A DNA stretch of 64,000 nucleotides from positions 77,630 through 141,629 of the forward strand of contig NZ_CP040602.1 in NCBI RefSeq assembly GCF_005885815.1. The letters are read 5' to 3'. Below the pieces are notes generated by a model. That model made no database searches. It was not told the origin of the DNA and saw only the letters and a list, made by a program, of their open reading frames with translations. Shown here piece after piece: positions 16,932 through 26,150 of the stretch; position 1 is the stretch's first letter, and each line of letters begins with the position of its first letter. A program made the position numbers and the translations under genes. This DNA is from Thiomicrorhabdus sediminis (GTDB lineage: Bacteria > Pseudomonadota > Gammaproteobacteria > Thiomicrospirales > Thiomicrospiraceae).

Positions 16932-19900
16932 CTAGTCTCGATTGTTTGGCTGCTCTGCCAGAGCGGTTTCTAATTGTCGTGTGGTTGCCAAAGGCGAACC
17001 GCTGCGTTTGGCGAGCAACGCATAGATGCTCGGAATAATAAAAAGACTGAGCAAGGTTGCAAAGGCGACACCAAAAAATAGCACTATACCTAGAATATAT
17101 CGGGTTTCGGCTCCGGCTCCTGTCGAGAATATCAGTGGTAGAGTACCGGCAATGGTGGTGATTGAAGTCATCAGAATCGGTCTTAAGCGCAATGCAGTCG
17201 CAGCGACCAGAGCCTGATAGAAACCGATGCCTTTGTCACGCAGTTGGTTGGCGAACTCAACAATCAAAATACCGTTTTTGGTTGCCAGACCAAGCAGCAG
17301 AACCAACGCGATCTGGCTGTAGATATTCAGGGTCAAGCCAAAACTCAATAATGAGAAGACGCCGCCGGCCAATGCCAAAGGTACGGTAAAGAGGATGACT
17401 AGTGGATGTATAAAGCTTTCAAACTGCGCGGCCAAGACCAGAAAAATCACCAGAATACCGAGTACAAACACCATATAAAAAGAGCTGGTACTGTTCTGGA
17501 AATCACGCGAGACCCCTTTGTAATCAATCACTGCTTCAGGCGGCAGTGTTTCCCGGGTTAAGCTATTGAGAAAATCCAGTGCTTCACCCAGTGCCAAATC
17601 GTCTTCCAGTTTGGCTGATAGAGTAATCGAACGGACGCGGTTATAACGCGTCAAACTGGAGGATTCACCGACGGTGCTGACGCTGCTGATGGCCGACAAG
17701 GGTATCATTTTGCCTGTGGTGTCCGAGCGCAGATAAATCTGGTCAAGATCCTGCGGCGATTGGAACCATTGATGCTCGGCCTTAAGCAGAATATCGATCT
17801 CTTCGCCTTCATGCTGATAGGTGGTGACACGTTTACTGCCGAGCAGAATCTGCAAGGTTTCGCTGATGTCCTGATAGGAAACTCCTAATGCCCGGGCTTG
17901 CTGGTAATCGATTTGCAGCTTGAGTTGCGGCTTGTTCGGTTCATAATCCCAATCGATATTGATCAATCCCGGGTTGTTCTCCTGCAGAGCCTGATTCATC
18001 AAGGTTTGCCACTGCTGCAGTTGCTCATAACTTGAACCGCCGATAACAAACTGCACCGGACTTTGAATGCGACCACCGATTGGCGAGCGCATTACCGGGA
18101 TCGCTTTGACGCCGGTTAAATCGGCCAGTTTTTTGCGTGCCTCGGCCATGATTTCATAGGCATTACGGCGTTGCGACCAGTCATTGAGCACCACGATAAC
18201 AAAACCGGAGTTAAACACTTCGGTATTGGAAAACGAGCGTGGTGTGCGAATCAAAAGGCGTTTGACTTCACCGTTATCGACCAAAGGCATCATCCGTTCT
18301 TCGATTTCATTGAGATAGCTTTGCATATATTCAAAGCTCGCCCCTTCGGGCCCTTTAATCATAATAAAGAAGGCACCGCGGTCTTCAGCCGGAACATATT
18401 CGCGATTAAGCTGCTGGCTATAGAATAGGGTGACAAGCACAATCATGACGAAGCTCATTAGCGCTAGCCATGGGCGGCGTAGGCTTTTAATCAAGAGCCG
18501 CTTAAAGCGGCGTGGTAATTTACTGTGGCTGGTCGAGATTCTGGCTTTTTTGCTTGGACTGAGAATTTTCGATGCCAGCGCCGGTGAAAGGGTCAATGCC
18601 ACCCAACTGGAAAAAATCACCGCAACCGACAAGGTAATGGCGAATTCGGAAAACAGCCTGCCGACCTGACCCTCCAGAAAGGCAATGGGCAGAAACACCG
18701 CAATCAATGTCAAGGTCGTGGCAAGCACCGCAAAACCGACTTGTCTGGTGCCTAAAAAAGCCGCTGCAATGGGTTTATAGCCTTTATCGATATGACGTTG
18801 GGTGTTTTCCAATACCACTATGGCGTCATCCACTACCAGACCAATCGCCAGTACCAGCGCCAATAGGGTTAAGAGGTTAATGGAAAAGTCCAGGTTCCAT
18901 AAAATCCCGAATGTCGCCACCAGCGAAACCGGCAGGGTTACCATCGGTACCAGAGCGACCCGCCAGCTTTTCAAAAAGGCAAGCATTACCAAAGCGACCA
19001 GAGCTAAGGCGATAAAGAGCGTTTTATAGACTTCGTTGATCGCATTTTCGACAAACACCGAGGAGTCATAACTTTCTCTTAATTTGAGTCCTTCCGGCAG
19101 GGTCTCATTCACTTGAGTAAAGCGTTTTTTGGCAAGCTTGGCGACAGTCAGAGTATTCGCATTGGATTGTTTGATAATACCGATACCCACCATAGGCACC
19201 CCGTTACCACGAAAAATACGACGCTTCTCAATCGCCCCCAGACGTACCTTGGCAACTTGTTTGAGAGTAAGCTGGCCGTATTGCTGATGTTGTTTGATAA
19301 CCAGGTTTTCAATATCCTCCAGGCTGGAGAGCGGTTTGCTCGCTTGCAGGGTAAACATCATATGTTCGCCCTGAATCGAGCCAATCGGTAACTCGATATT
19401 GGCGCCACGTAATTGCTGCTCGATGTCATTGGTGCTAATGCCGTACAGAGCGAGCTTTTTCGGATCCAGCCAGATACGCAAGGCATAAGACTGGCCGCCG
19501 CCGACACGGACACGGGCAACGCCATCAAGCACGGAAAAACGGTCGACCAGATAACGTTCGGCGTAGTCGGTCAACTGAGGTACGGTCATTTGGTCGCTGG
19601 CGAGGTTGAACCACATAATGACGTTTTCATCGCCATCGACCTTTTCCACTTCCGGTGGGTCGGCCTGTTCCGGCAGGTTGTCGGAAATACGCGATACCTT
19701 ATCGCGGATATCATTGGCGGCCGCGTCAATATCTCGCTCAATCGAGAACTCCACCTTGATGCGTGATCGTCCGTCCGAGGAGGTCGATTCGATGTATTGA
19801 ATACCGGATATACCGGAAATGCGGTCTTCAATAAGTTTGGTAATGCGGTTTTCCACCACCTGAGCGGAAGCACCGAGGTACTTGGTGTCGATGGTGACAA

Positions 19901-20030
19901 TTGGCGGATCGATATTCGGGTATTCACGCAAGCTCATTCGATCGAACGCCATCAGCCCGAAGGCAAACAGCAATAAAGAAGCAACGGTTGCCAGGATGGG
20001 GCGTTTAACAGAGGTATCGGATAACCACAT
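16932..20030 (-). CDS. RND efflux transporter, inner-membrane subunit (HAE1/AcrB-like)
   Basis: A 1032-residue RND permease with the expected plan: a first helix, a large periplasmic loop, five helices, then the same pattern repeated. The start is MWLSDTSVKRPILATVASL. The proton-relay region LVVDDAIVVLENTQRH near residue 405 keeps the two conserved aspartates, and the second half has GLATKNGILIVEFANQ. Length and motifs fit hydrophobe/amphiphile exporters of the MexF/AcrB/VexF branch. Only one base separates it from the adaptor gene upstream. No outer-membrane channel gene is in the cluster, so it probably uses a TolC encoded elsewhere. Confidence 0.94.
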   Translation of the reverse strand: MWLSDTSVKRPILATVASLLLFAFGLMAFDRMSLREYPNIDPPIVTIDTKYLGASAQVVENRITKLIEDRISGISGIQYIESTSSDGRSRIKVEFSIERDIDAAANDIRDKVSRISDNLPEQADPPEVEKVDGDENVIMWFNLASDQMTVPQLTDYAERYLVDRFSVLDGVARVRVGGGQSYALRIWLDPKKLALYGISTNDIEQQLRGANIELPIGSIQGEHMMFTLQASKPLSSLEDIENLVIKQHQQYGQLTLKQVAKVRLGAIEKRRIFRGNGVPMVGIGIIKQSNANTLTVAKLAKKRFTQVNETLPEGLKLRESYDSSVFVENAINEVYKTLFIALALVALVMLAFLKSWRVALVPMVTLPVSLVATFGILWNLDFSINLLTLLALVLAIGLVVDDAIVVLENTQRHIDKGYKPIAAAFLGTRQVGFAVLATTLTLIAVFLPIAFLEGQVGRLFSEFAITLSVAVIFSSWVALTLSPALASKILSPSKKARISTSHSKLPRRFKRLLIKSLRRPWLALMSFVMIVLVTLFYSQQLNREYVPAEDRGAFFIMIKGPEGASFEYMQSYLNEIEERMMPLVDNGEVKRLLIRTPRSFSNTEVFNSGFVIVVLNDWSQRRNAYEIMAEARKKLADLTGVKAIPVMRSPIGGRIQSPVQFVIGGSSYEQLQQWQTLMNQALQENNPGLINIDWDYEPNKPQLKLQIDYQQARALGVSYQDISETLQILLGSKRVTTYQHEGEEIDILLKAEHQWFQSPQDLDQIYLRSDTTGKMIPLSAISSVSTVGESSSLTRYNRVRSITLSAKLEDDLALGEALDFLNSLTRETLPPEAVIDYKGVSRDFQNSTSSFYMVFVLGILVIFLVLAAQFESFIHPLVILFTVPLALAGGVFSLLSFGLTLNIYSQIALVLLLGLATKNGILIVEFANQLRDKGIGFYQALVAATALRLRPILMTSITTIAGTLPLIFSTGAGAETRYILGIVLFFGVAFATLLSLFIIPSIYALLAKRSGSPLATTRQLETALAEQPNNRD

Positions 20031-20031
20031 A

Positions 20032-21153
20032 TTAGCGCCCCGGTTTTAATAGTTCGGCTTGTGAGACATCATTCTGCAAGCCTTTCAGGGCGATTTTTGC
20101 CTTGCTGTTAACGCGCATCACACCTTGACTGACAACCCTGTCACCAGCATTGATGCCGCTTAGTATTTCACTGTATACAGGGCCGACGTCACCCACCTTG
20201 ACCTGTACTTTTTCTGCTTTATAGAGGTTGTTGTCCTGCGCCTTGAGACGGTATATAAAAACCTTGTCGCCGAGCATTAGCAAAGCGCTATTGGGAACCT
20301 GGAGTTGCTGTTTCTGTTTAAGGTTAATCAGTGCTTCCACCAACATATTGGTTTTCAGTAATTTTTGTGGGTTATCGACCAATGCCTGAACTTGAATCAT
20401 GCGGCTTTGCGCTTCAAGTTGAGCGCTGATCGCGTTGATTTGCCCCTGAAACAACTGATCGGCATAGGCCGAAGTATAGATTTCGACCGATTGTCCGACC
20501 GACAGTTCGGCAAGATAATCGGCCGGCACCAGGAAATTCATTTTCATTGTCGCTAACTGGTCGAGAGTGGTGAGAGGATCTCCGCTATTGACGACCTTGC
20601 CGATTGCCAGATTGATTAAACCGATTTCACCATCAAAGGGGGCGTATAGTTTACGGTCGCTGATTTGCTGCTGGTAGATTTTGCGTTGCGCAATAGCGGT
20701 TTGCCATTGGCGGTAACGTTCATCCAGTAGTGCTTGGGTGACGGTGGTGCGGCTTAAGCCTTTTTTGACACGGTTGTATTGGTTTTGTGCCTCTTTTTCA
20801 ATGGCTCGGGCCTGCTCAAGTTGAGCCAGTTGCTCGCTATGATTCAGTTCGAATAACAGCTCGCCTTGTTTAACGGTTTGCCCTGAACGAACATGAATTT
20901 TTTGCAAAATATCGCTGGCGCCAAATGCCAGTTGGGTCGACTGCTGTGCCTGCAGGCTTCCCAAAGCATTGAGTTGTTGGTCCACACTGACTTTTTCAAC
21001 CTGATAACCAATCACCGCAATGGGCGGTTTTTCGGCTTGAGCCTGTTGCCATGACACCAATAAAAGGCCGCTTAATAACAATTGCATCAAGCTCACGGAT
21101 AGCGAGTCTGATATTGCAAAAAGGGTGGATCGGTAGCCGCTTTGATTTTGCAT
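20032..21153 (-). CDS. RND efflux periplasmic adaptor (membrane fusion protein)
   Basis: A 373-residue HlyD/AcrA-type adaptor. After an N-terminal hydrophobic signal segment (about residues 22-40) it has lipoyl/barrel-sandwich halves (IHVRSGQTVKQGELLFELN, and LYAPFDGEIGLINLAIGKVVNSGDPL) flanking a helical hairpin (LEQARAIEKEAQNQYNRVKK). Beta-barrel and membrane-proximal parts follow. It would link the RND permease to an outer-membrane channel. The ATG at 21151-21153 lacks a clear ribosome site; an internal ATG at 21085-21087 with GTGAG upstream would give a cleaner signal peptide, so the start is uncertain. No regulator gene lies next to it. Confidence 0.92.
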   Translation of the reverse strand: MQNQSGYRSTLFAISDSLSVSLMQLLLSGLLLVSWQQAQAEKPPIAVIGYQVEKVSVDQQLNALGSLQAQQSTQLAFGASDILQKIHVRSGQTVKQGELLFELNHSEQLAQLEQARAIEKEAQNQYNRVKKGLSRTTVTQALLDERYRQWQTAIAQRKIYQQQISDRKLYAPFDGEIGLINLAIGKVVNSGDPLTTLDQLATMKMNFLVPADYLAELSVGQSVEIYTSAYADQLFQGQINAISAQLEAQSRMIQVQALVDNPQKLLKTNMLVEALINLKQKQQLQVPNSALLMLGDKVFIYRLKAQDNNLYKAEKVQVKVGDVGPVYSEILSGINAGDRVVSQGVMRVNSKAKIALKGLQNDVSQAELLKPGR

Positions 21154-21370
21154 TATGGAGTAGACCTCTACTTGTGCAGGCGCTGGATTGGCTTATCGTC
21201 ATCAATCGATGAGGTGGCCTGCGACAGCTAAATAATTGACGTTTTTGGTTAGTTTATTCAAAAATTGTAATGGCGTCGTGCTATTTTTGTTAAAACAATG
21301 TTATTGAAGAAGAAACCAAGCGCCGAAAAGTTTGGCTAGACTGACCTCATACCCTAAACGAGAGAGAGCT

Positions 21371-21907
21371 ATGAAGATTGTTGCCTTTTCCGGTAGTTTA
21401 CGTGCCAACTCAATTAATAGCGGATTATTGCGAAGTTTGCAGGCGATTGGCGCCTATAATGTGCAGATTGAGATTATCGATTACAGTGATGTGCCTCTAT
21501 ATAACCAAGACGTTAATGATGCAGGCATGCACGAGAGCGTTGAATTGATTGGCGATAAAATTTCGGCGGCAGATGCGGTGATTATTGCGGTACCGGAGTA
21601 TAACTATTCGTTTCCGGGGGTGTTGAAGAACCTTCTGGACTGGTTGTCGCGTGTTGAATCCAAGCCTTTCGATAATAAGCCGTTGGCACTGCTTGGAGCG
21701 AGTCCTGCGATGAATGGTACGGTGCGCGCGCAGATGCATTTACGTCAGGTACTGGTGTATCTGAATGCGCGGATGTTGAATAAACCCGAATTGTCGATTA
21801 ACCAGAGTAACCATAAATTTGATAGTCAGGGCAATCTGATCGATAAAGACAGTCTGCGTTATTTGGATCGTTTTTTACAGGCTTTGATTCAGTTTACCGA
21901 CAATTAA
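21371..21907 (+). CDS. NAD(P)H-dependent FMN reductase family protein
   Basis: A 178-residue flavodoxin-fold reductase. The phosphate-binding loop FSGSLRANSINSGLLR is at the N-terminus, and the VPEYNYSFPGVLKNLLDWLSR signature lies around residues 75-96. These are typical of the ChrR/YieF and azoreductase-like FMN_red family, which reduces quinones, chromate or azo compounds. The ATG at 21371 follows GAGAGAG and puts the start directly before the first beta strand. The physiological substrate is unknown. The stop shares TTAA (21904-21907) with the convergent GGDEF-EAL gene. Confidence 0.9.
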   Translation: MKIVAFSGSLRANSINSGLLRSLQAIGAYNVQIEIIDYSDVPLYNQDVNDAGMHESVELIGDKISAADAVIIAVPEYNYSFPGVLKNLLDWLSRVESKPFDNKPLALLGASPAMNGTVRAQMHLRQVLVYLNARMLNKPELSINQSNHKFDSQGNLIDKDSLRYLDRFLQALIQFTDN

Positions 21908-23907
21908 GTTTTCGCCTGTTTGTTAAGGCTGTCTTGAACCAGTTCGATAAAGTTTTTTGCCGGTAGCGGTTTACTGCAAAAATAACCTTGATAGAACTCG
22001 CAATCCACCGACTTCAGGTAATTTAGTTGGTCTTGCTGCTCGATACCTTCGGCAACAATTTCGATATTGAGGTTGTGGGCCATGGTGATAATGGTCTGGA
22101 TAAACACCGATCCTGTCCGGGATAGGTAATCGTCCATAAAACTTTTATCGATTTTCAGCACATTGATCGGGAAGCGTTTCAGGTAAGCCAGAGACGAATA
22201 ACCGGTACCGAAGTCATCCAAAGAAGTGGTGACGCCTAAAGAACGAATCATTTTTAAAATGGATAAGTTATGGTTTGAGTCGTCCAGTAAAACCGATTCG
22301 GTGACTTCGATATCGAGTTTATTGGGTTCAAATTCGAAGTCCTTAAAAATCTGTTGTAAGCGCGTATAGAAATTTTCATGGGCAAATTGATGCGCCGAGA
22401 CATTCACCGAAATGGGCAGATCAATGCCATACATCTTTTTCCAGAACAGCTGTTGCTGAATCGCTTCTTCAAGCACCCATTCGCCAAGTTGGACAATTAA
22501 CCCGCTGTTTTCGGCCAAGGGAATAAACTGATTAGGCGGTATTAACCCTCGAGTTGGATGATGCCAGCGGATAAGACATTCACAACCGCTAATCTCTCCG
22601 GTTTCGACCTTAACCTTAGGTTGATAATACAGTTCGAACTCTTTGTTTTTGATGCCGCTGCGTAGATCTTGCTCCAAGGTGACATGCTGCAAAATCTTTT
22701 GGTTGAGCTCTTCGGTAAAATAGTGAACCTGGTTTTTCCCCCGCTCTTTGGCTTGATACATGGCAATATCGGCATGTTTCATCAAGGTCTGGGCGTTTTT
22801 GCCGTCCTTAGGATAAAACGCTACCCCGATACTGGCGGAGACCGATACGGTCTGATTGGAGATCGAATCAATCTCCTGCAGCTCTCTAAGAACCCGTTCG
22901 ATAATATGGTTCAGTTCGAGGTGGTTGCGGTATTTATTAAGCACCATGACAAATTCATCGCCACCGAAACGGGCGATAATGTCATGACCTCTGAGTTCCG
23001 CCTGCATAATGCGCGATATTTCGATCAATAACTCGTCACCTGTATCATGGCCAAGTGTATCGTTGATATGCTTGAAGTTGTCCAAATCAATAAACAGATA
23101 GGCAAACTCTTCCTGGGTGCGTGATGACTCGCTGATAAGCCAGTTGAGTCTTTCCGTGAGCTGTTGGCGATTAGGCAAGCCGCTCAAATCATCGGTTCTA
23201 GCCGAGTTATAAAGAGCCTCAGCTTCTTCATTGAGGCGCTTGAAGGTTTGTTGCATCGAGTTGCGAATCGATTCCAGCTCGCGAATCTTGAATTGGTTTG
23301 GTACGTGATTGTGGTAATAGGCAAACTGACGCAGTTTTTCCAGTGGTGCGATCAGGCGCTTTTTAATCAATAAAAACAGCAGGACGGCAATAATCAAAGT
23401 CGGTAATAAAGAGTAATTGATATAACTATTGATAATCTCATCAAAACGTCTATCCAGCTCGTCGCCGTTTGGGCTAAGTATAATGCGCAGGTTGATCGGT
23501 TTAACGCCGTCATAAAACATCACATCAGCATGTATATCACGATAGACGCGGAGGTGTTCAGACTCTAATAAGACATCAATTTCATCCAATTGCTGATGAC
23601 TGTGATTGAACATTTTAGGATCGGTGCTGAGAATGGTTTTATTGCCGTACTGGATGGAAATGTCATCGATAAGGTTGTTTTGCGCGGCTTTGCGTTGAAT
23701 GCCGGCGCGCATCTCCTCAAGTTCGGCAAAGCTGCTGACGCCGCTGTAAATTTGGTAACCGATTTCATTCAAGGTGCGTTGAAAATCCGCAGCGATGATT
23801 TCAGACTTGGCCTTTTGTTCATGAAAGTAGAAAGCGGCAAAACTGGTGTAAAGCCCGCCTACAATCAGGAAAAACAGCAATGCGAAAAAACGATGGATGG
23901 TCAACAC
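21904..23907 (-). CDS. Membrane GGDEF-EAL protein paired with a solute-binding lipoprotein
   Basis: A 667-residue inner-membrane enzyme. Helix 1 (about 7-27), a periplasmic domain of about 115 residues, helix 2 (about 146-166), a linker, GGDEF at 315-319 (RFGGDEF, with inhibitory RGHD upstream) and an EAL domain whose signature reads ECL at 443-445. EAL catalytic positions look intact (VNVSAHQF, IEVTESVLL, LDDFGTGYSS, VLKIDKSFM, VAEGIEQ), so it may both make and degrade c-di-GMP. It starts 12 bp after the solute-binding lipoprotein gene, implying one transcript and possibly one signalling unit. Intact motifs argue against it being LapD, which has decayed ones. Confidence 0.9.
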   Translation of the reverse strand: MLTIHRFFALLFFLIVGGLYTSFAAFYFHEQKAKSEIIAADFQRTLNEIGYQIYSGVSSFAELEEMRAGIQRKAAQNNLIDDISIQYGNKTILSTDPKMFNHSHQQLDEIDVLLESEHLRVYRDIHADVMFYDGVKPINLRIILSPNGDELDRRFDEIINSYINYSLLPTLIIAVLLFLLIKKRLIAPLEKLRQFAYYHNHVPNQFKIRELESIRNSMQQTFKRLNEEAEALYNSARTDDLSGLPNRQQLTERLNWLISESSRTQEEFAYLFIDLDNFKHINDTLGHDTGDELLIEISRIMQAELRGHDIIARFGGDEFVMVLNKYRNHLELNHIIERVLRELQEIDSISNQTVSVSASIGVAFYPKDGKNAQTLMKHADIAMYQAKERGKNQVHYFTEELNQKILQHVTLEQDLRSGIKNKEFELYYQPKVKVETGEISGCECLIRWHHPTRGLIPPNQFIPLAENSGLIVQLGEWVLEEAIQQQLFWKKMYGIDLPISVNVSAHQFAHENFYTRLQQIFKDFEFEPNKLDIEVTESVLLDDSNHNLSILKMIRSLGVTTSLDDFGTGYSSLAYLKRFPINVLKIDKSFMDDYLSRTGSVFIQTIITMAHNLNIEIVAEGIEQQDQLNYLKSVDCEFYQGYFCSKPLPAKNFIELVQDSLNKQAKT

Positions 23908-23919
23908 TAAGAATGCACC

Positions 23920-24798
23920 TTACATTATGTCTTGGTATGGAAAATCAATTTGTTGCATTCGGTTTTGTAGCTTTTCGCTAAATGGCGGGCTTAACCATTC
24001 AATATCCGCCAAGCTAGCCTTAAACTCTTTATAACTCGGATTTTCCAGATAATGTTTCACCAATTCGTAATAGACTTTCGGGTTTTCATGTAAGTCTTTT
24101 AATGCACGTTGCACGGCTTCTGCCAGTTTCTGGTAGGAATGTTGGTTTTTTTGCATTGAATCGCGTTTCACATAGAGGGCATCGAGAACCAGCAGTTCTG
24201 CAATGTCTTTGGTCGATGCAAGGATCTTGAAGCCAATGGTCTGCAATTCGAAATTGTAAGGAATATAGGTGACGGCAAGGGTCGGTCCTATATCAGTTTG
24301 TTGTTTGATATAAGAGACCAGTTTGGATTGGTCTTTATTGATGAAGTTGAAGGCGACATTTTCCAGGTGATGACGACGCACGAAATCTTGGAATAACGGC
24401 ATATTGATAGAGTTTATTTCAAGTACCACATCAACGGCTTGATCAGACGATCGTAGGGTATCAATATCGATATTACCCATGACCATGTCACCGCCATTGG
24501 AGCGGTCGAACATGACGACCGGCACCATGTCGAATTGCTTGCTTTTTAGTTTATTGAACTCATATTGAGTACCGGTCATGCCATCGAAATCGCCGCTACT
24601 GAAAATCATCATCGATTCGCCCAGCGATACCACGGTCGAGAGTTCGATATTGGCTTCTTTCAACCAGCCTTTTTCCTGCGCATAAAACAAAGGGGTAAAA
24701 CCAATCCAGGCATTTGACAAAACTTTGACCGGTGGCTTTTGTTCGCTGCAACCGACCAAGAACACCGCTACAAGCATCAGTACCAACTTCAACTTCAT
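23920..24798 (-). CDS. NMT1/ThiY-like periplasmic solute-binding lipoprotein
   Basis: A 292-residue ABC-type binding protein. The N-terminus is a lipoprotein signal ending in LVGC (Cys17). The NMT1/THI5 fold signature follows: NAWIGFTPLFYAQEKGWLKEANIEL and the GDFDGMTGTQYEF segment. Relatives bind thiamine precursors, nitrate, taurine or sulfonates for ABC uptake, but no permease or ATPase gene lies beside it. Instead a GGDEF-EAL membrane enzyme follows 12 bp later, which suggests a sensory rather than uptake job (inference). GGAG lies upstream of the ATG. A TTTACA-N16-TACTAT promoter lies about 40 bp upstream. The ligand cannot be named. Confidence 0.87.
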   Translation of the reverse strand: MKLKLVLMLVAVFLVGCSEQKPPVKVLSNAWIGFTPLFYAQEKGWLKEANIELSTVVSLGESMMIFSSGDFDGMTGTQYEFNKLKSKQFDMVPVVMFDRSNGGDMVMGNIDIDTLRSSDQAVDVVLEINSINMPLFQDFVRRHHLENVAFNFINKDQSKLVSYIKQQTDIGPTLAVTYIPYNFELQTIGFKILASTKDIAELLVLDALYVKRDSMQKNQHSYQKLAEAVQRALKDLHENPKVYYELVKHYLENPSYKEFKASLADIEWLSPPFSEKLQNRMQQIDFPYQDIM

Positions 24799-25160
24799 GT
24801 TTTGTCTCCATTAAATTTTTTATGCTATCCCTAGAGTTATAGTATCCAATTCTAAATATTTGTAAATCATAATTTGGCATGATAAGTCATTGATTACTAA
24901 TTATTATGGCTGCAGTAAGTATAACGGCCTGTTTTATGGCTGAGGCGATTTTGCAGGCCGATAATGTTCCGTTTTACGCAGAACTCTTGCCGTTTTTGCT
25001 GAATCCTCTGCGCCCTAATCAACGCGAACCGAAAAAAGTCATTCTTACATGGCATAATAAGCGGATATTGATTGAGTTAATAACCCGAAAAAAGAAAATC
25101 TAAGGGTTGTTAGAGCGATTCAATAGAGCAACTTTTTTGAGAAATCAGTTAGGAAATGCC
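24799..25160. other. Intergenic region upstream of the solute-binding gene and the moxR operon
   Basis: 362 bp between divergent genes. The left part holds the promoter for the solute-binding lipoprotein. A 65-codon open frame at 24906-25103 (plus) has no ribosome site and no recognisable product, so I do not call it. The right part (about 25060-25150) is AT-rich and must contain the moxR operon promoter, but I cannot assign convincing hexamers. No RNA gene or repeat is seen. Confidence 0.4.
24839..24866 (-). promoter_or_regulatory. Probable promoter of the solute-binding/GGDEF-EAL pair
   Basis: On the minus strand TTTACA (24861-24866) and TACTAT (24839-24844) are separated by 16 bp, with transcription predicted to start about 30 nt before the ATG at 24798. 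Confidence 0.4.
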
Positions 25161-26135
25161 ATGTCTACGCAAGCCGAATTCCAAACATTAAAGCAACACC
25201 TTCAGCAGGTCATTGTCGGTCAGGAAACCTTATTGGATAAGTTAATGATCGCGTTATTGACCGGTGGACACGTTTTATTGGAAGGGCCTCCTGGGTTGGC
25301 GAAAACCACTGCGGTTAAAACCTTGGCAACCGGTGTGCACGCCAGCTTTCAGCGTATTCAGTTTACCCCGGATTTAATGCCGGGCGATGTCATGGGTTCC
25401 GAAGTGTTGGATGTTAATTCCGGCGCATTGAATTTTGTCAAAGGGCCGATCTTCAATGAAATCGTCCTCGCCGATGAAATCAACCGTGCTCCACCTAAGG
25501 TGCAATCGGCTTTGCTTGAAGCCATGGCGGAAAAACAGGTAACTGCCGGTGGGCAAACACGAGCCTTGCCGGAAATGTTTTTGGTGATGGCGACACAGAA
25601 TCCGTTGGAACAGAACGGAACCTACCCGTTACCGGAAGCGCAGTTAGACCGTTTTATGTTGCACATAGTGCTTAATTATCCAACCGAATCGGATGAGCTG
25701 GAGATTCTGCGCCGTGATCGCGCCGCACAGATGCAAACCAAACAAAAAGTGAAAACCGAGGCGTTTCTTACCCCTGAAAATGTCATGCATGCGCGTCAAT
25801 CGGTAGTTCAGCAACATATTTCCGAAGCGGTCGAAAAATATATGGTGGGCTTGATTGCCGCCACTCGTCAGTTGGGTGAACTGGATAGCCAACTTGAAGG
25901 TGTTTTGGAAGTTGGAGCCTCGCCGCGCGCTTCAATCGCACTACTGCATGCCGCCAGTGCTTATTCTTGGTTGCAGGGCAGAGACTATGTCACACCGGAT
26001 GATGTCATCGCCATGTTGCCCGATGTATTACGCCATCGTTTGATTGTCAGCTTTAGCGGTCGTGCCCAGGGCTGGAATGCCGATTCGATCATCAGCCGTT
26101 TAATTGATTTGGTCAGCGTTCCTTTAGACGCTTAA
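25161..26135 (+). CDS. MoxR-family AAA+ ATPase
   Basis: A 324-residue MoxR ATPase. Walker A (GPPGLAKT) is at residues 42-49. Walker B with the ADEINRAPPK motif is near residue 107, sensor 1 is in VMATQNPLEQNGTYPLPEAQLDRF, and the C-terminal lid has GASPRASIALLHAA. MoxR proteins act as chaperone-like ATPases with VWA-domain partners, which fits the operon that follows. I chose the ATG at 25161 because AGGAA lies just upstream; the frame extends back to a TTG at 25107 without a ribosome site. First gene of a six-gene operon ending with BatD. Confidence 0.94.
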   Translation: MSTQAEFQTLKQHLQQVIVGQETLLDKLMIALLTGGHVLLEGPPGLAKTTAVKTLATGVHASFQRIQFTPDLMPGDVMGSEVLDVNSGALNFVKGPIFNEIVLADEINRAPPKVQSALLEAMAEKQVTAGGQTRALPEMFLVMATQNPLEQNGTYPLPEAQLDRFMLHIVLNYPTESDELEILRRDRAAQMQTKQKVKTEAFLTPENVMHARQSVVQQHISEAVEKYMVGLIAATRQLGELDSQLEGVLEVGASPRASIALLHAASAYSWLQGRDYVTPDDVIAMLPDVLRHRLIVSFSGRAQGWNADSIISRLIDLVSVPLDA

Positions 26136-26150
26136 ATTCAGGTTGATTGC

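Noticed and set aside
19586-19927. 113-codon minus-strand frame inside the RND permease gene
   Set aside because: It overlaps a conserved periplasmic domain in another frame; its composition is that of a shadow frame.
21904-23907. GGDEF-EAL protein considered as the LapD partner of the adhesin
   Set aside because: LapD has degenerate GGDEF and EAL motifs, whereas this protein keeps both active sites, and no lapG gene is next to it.
24906-25103. 65-codon open frame between the solute-binding gene and moxR
   Set aside because: No ribosome site, no recognisable product, and it lies in a spacer that must hold promoters.
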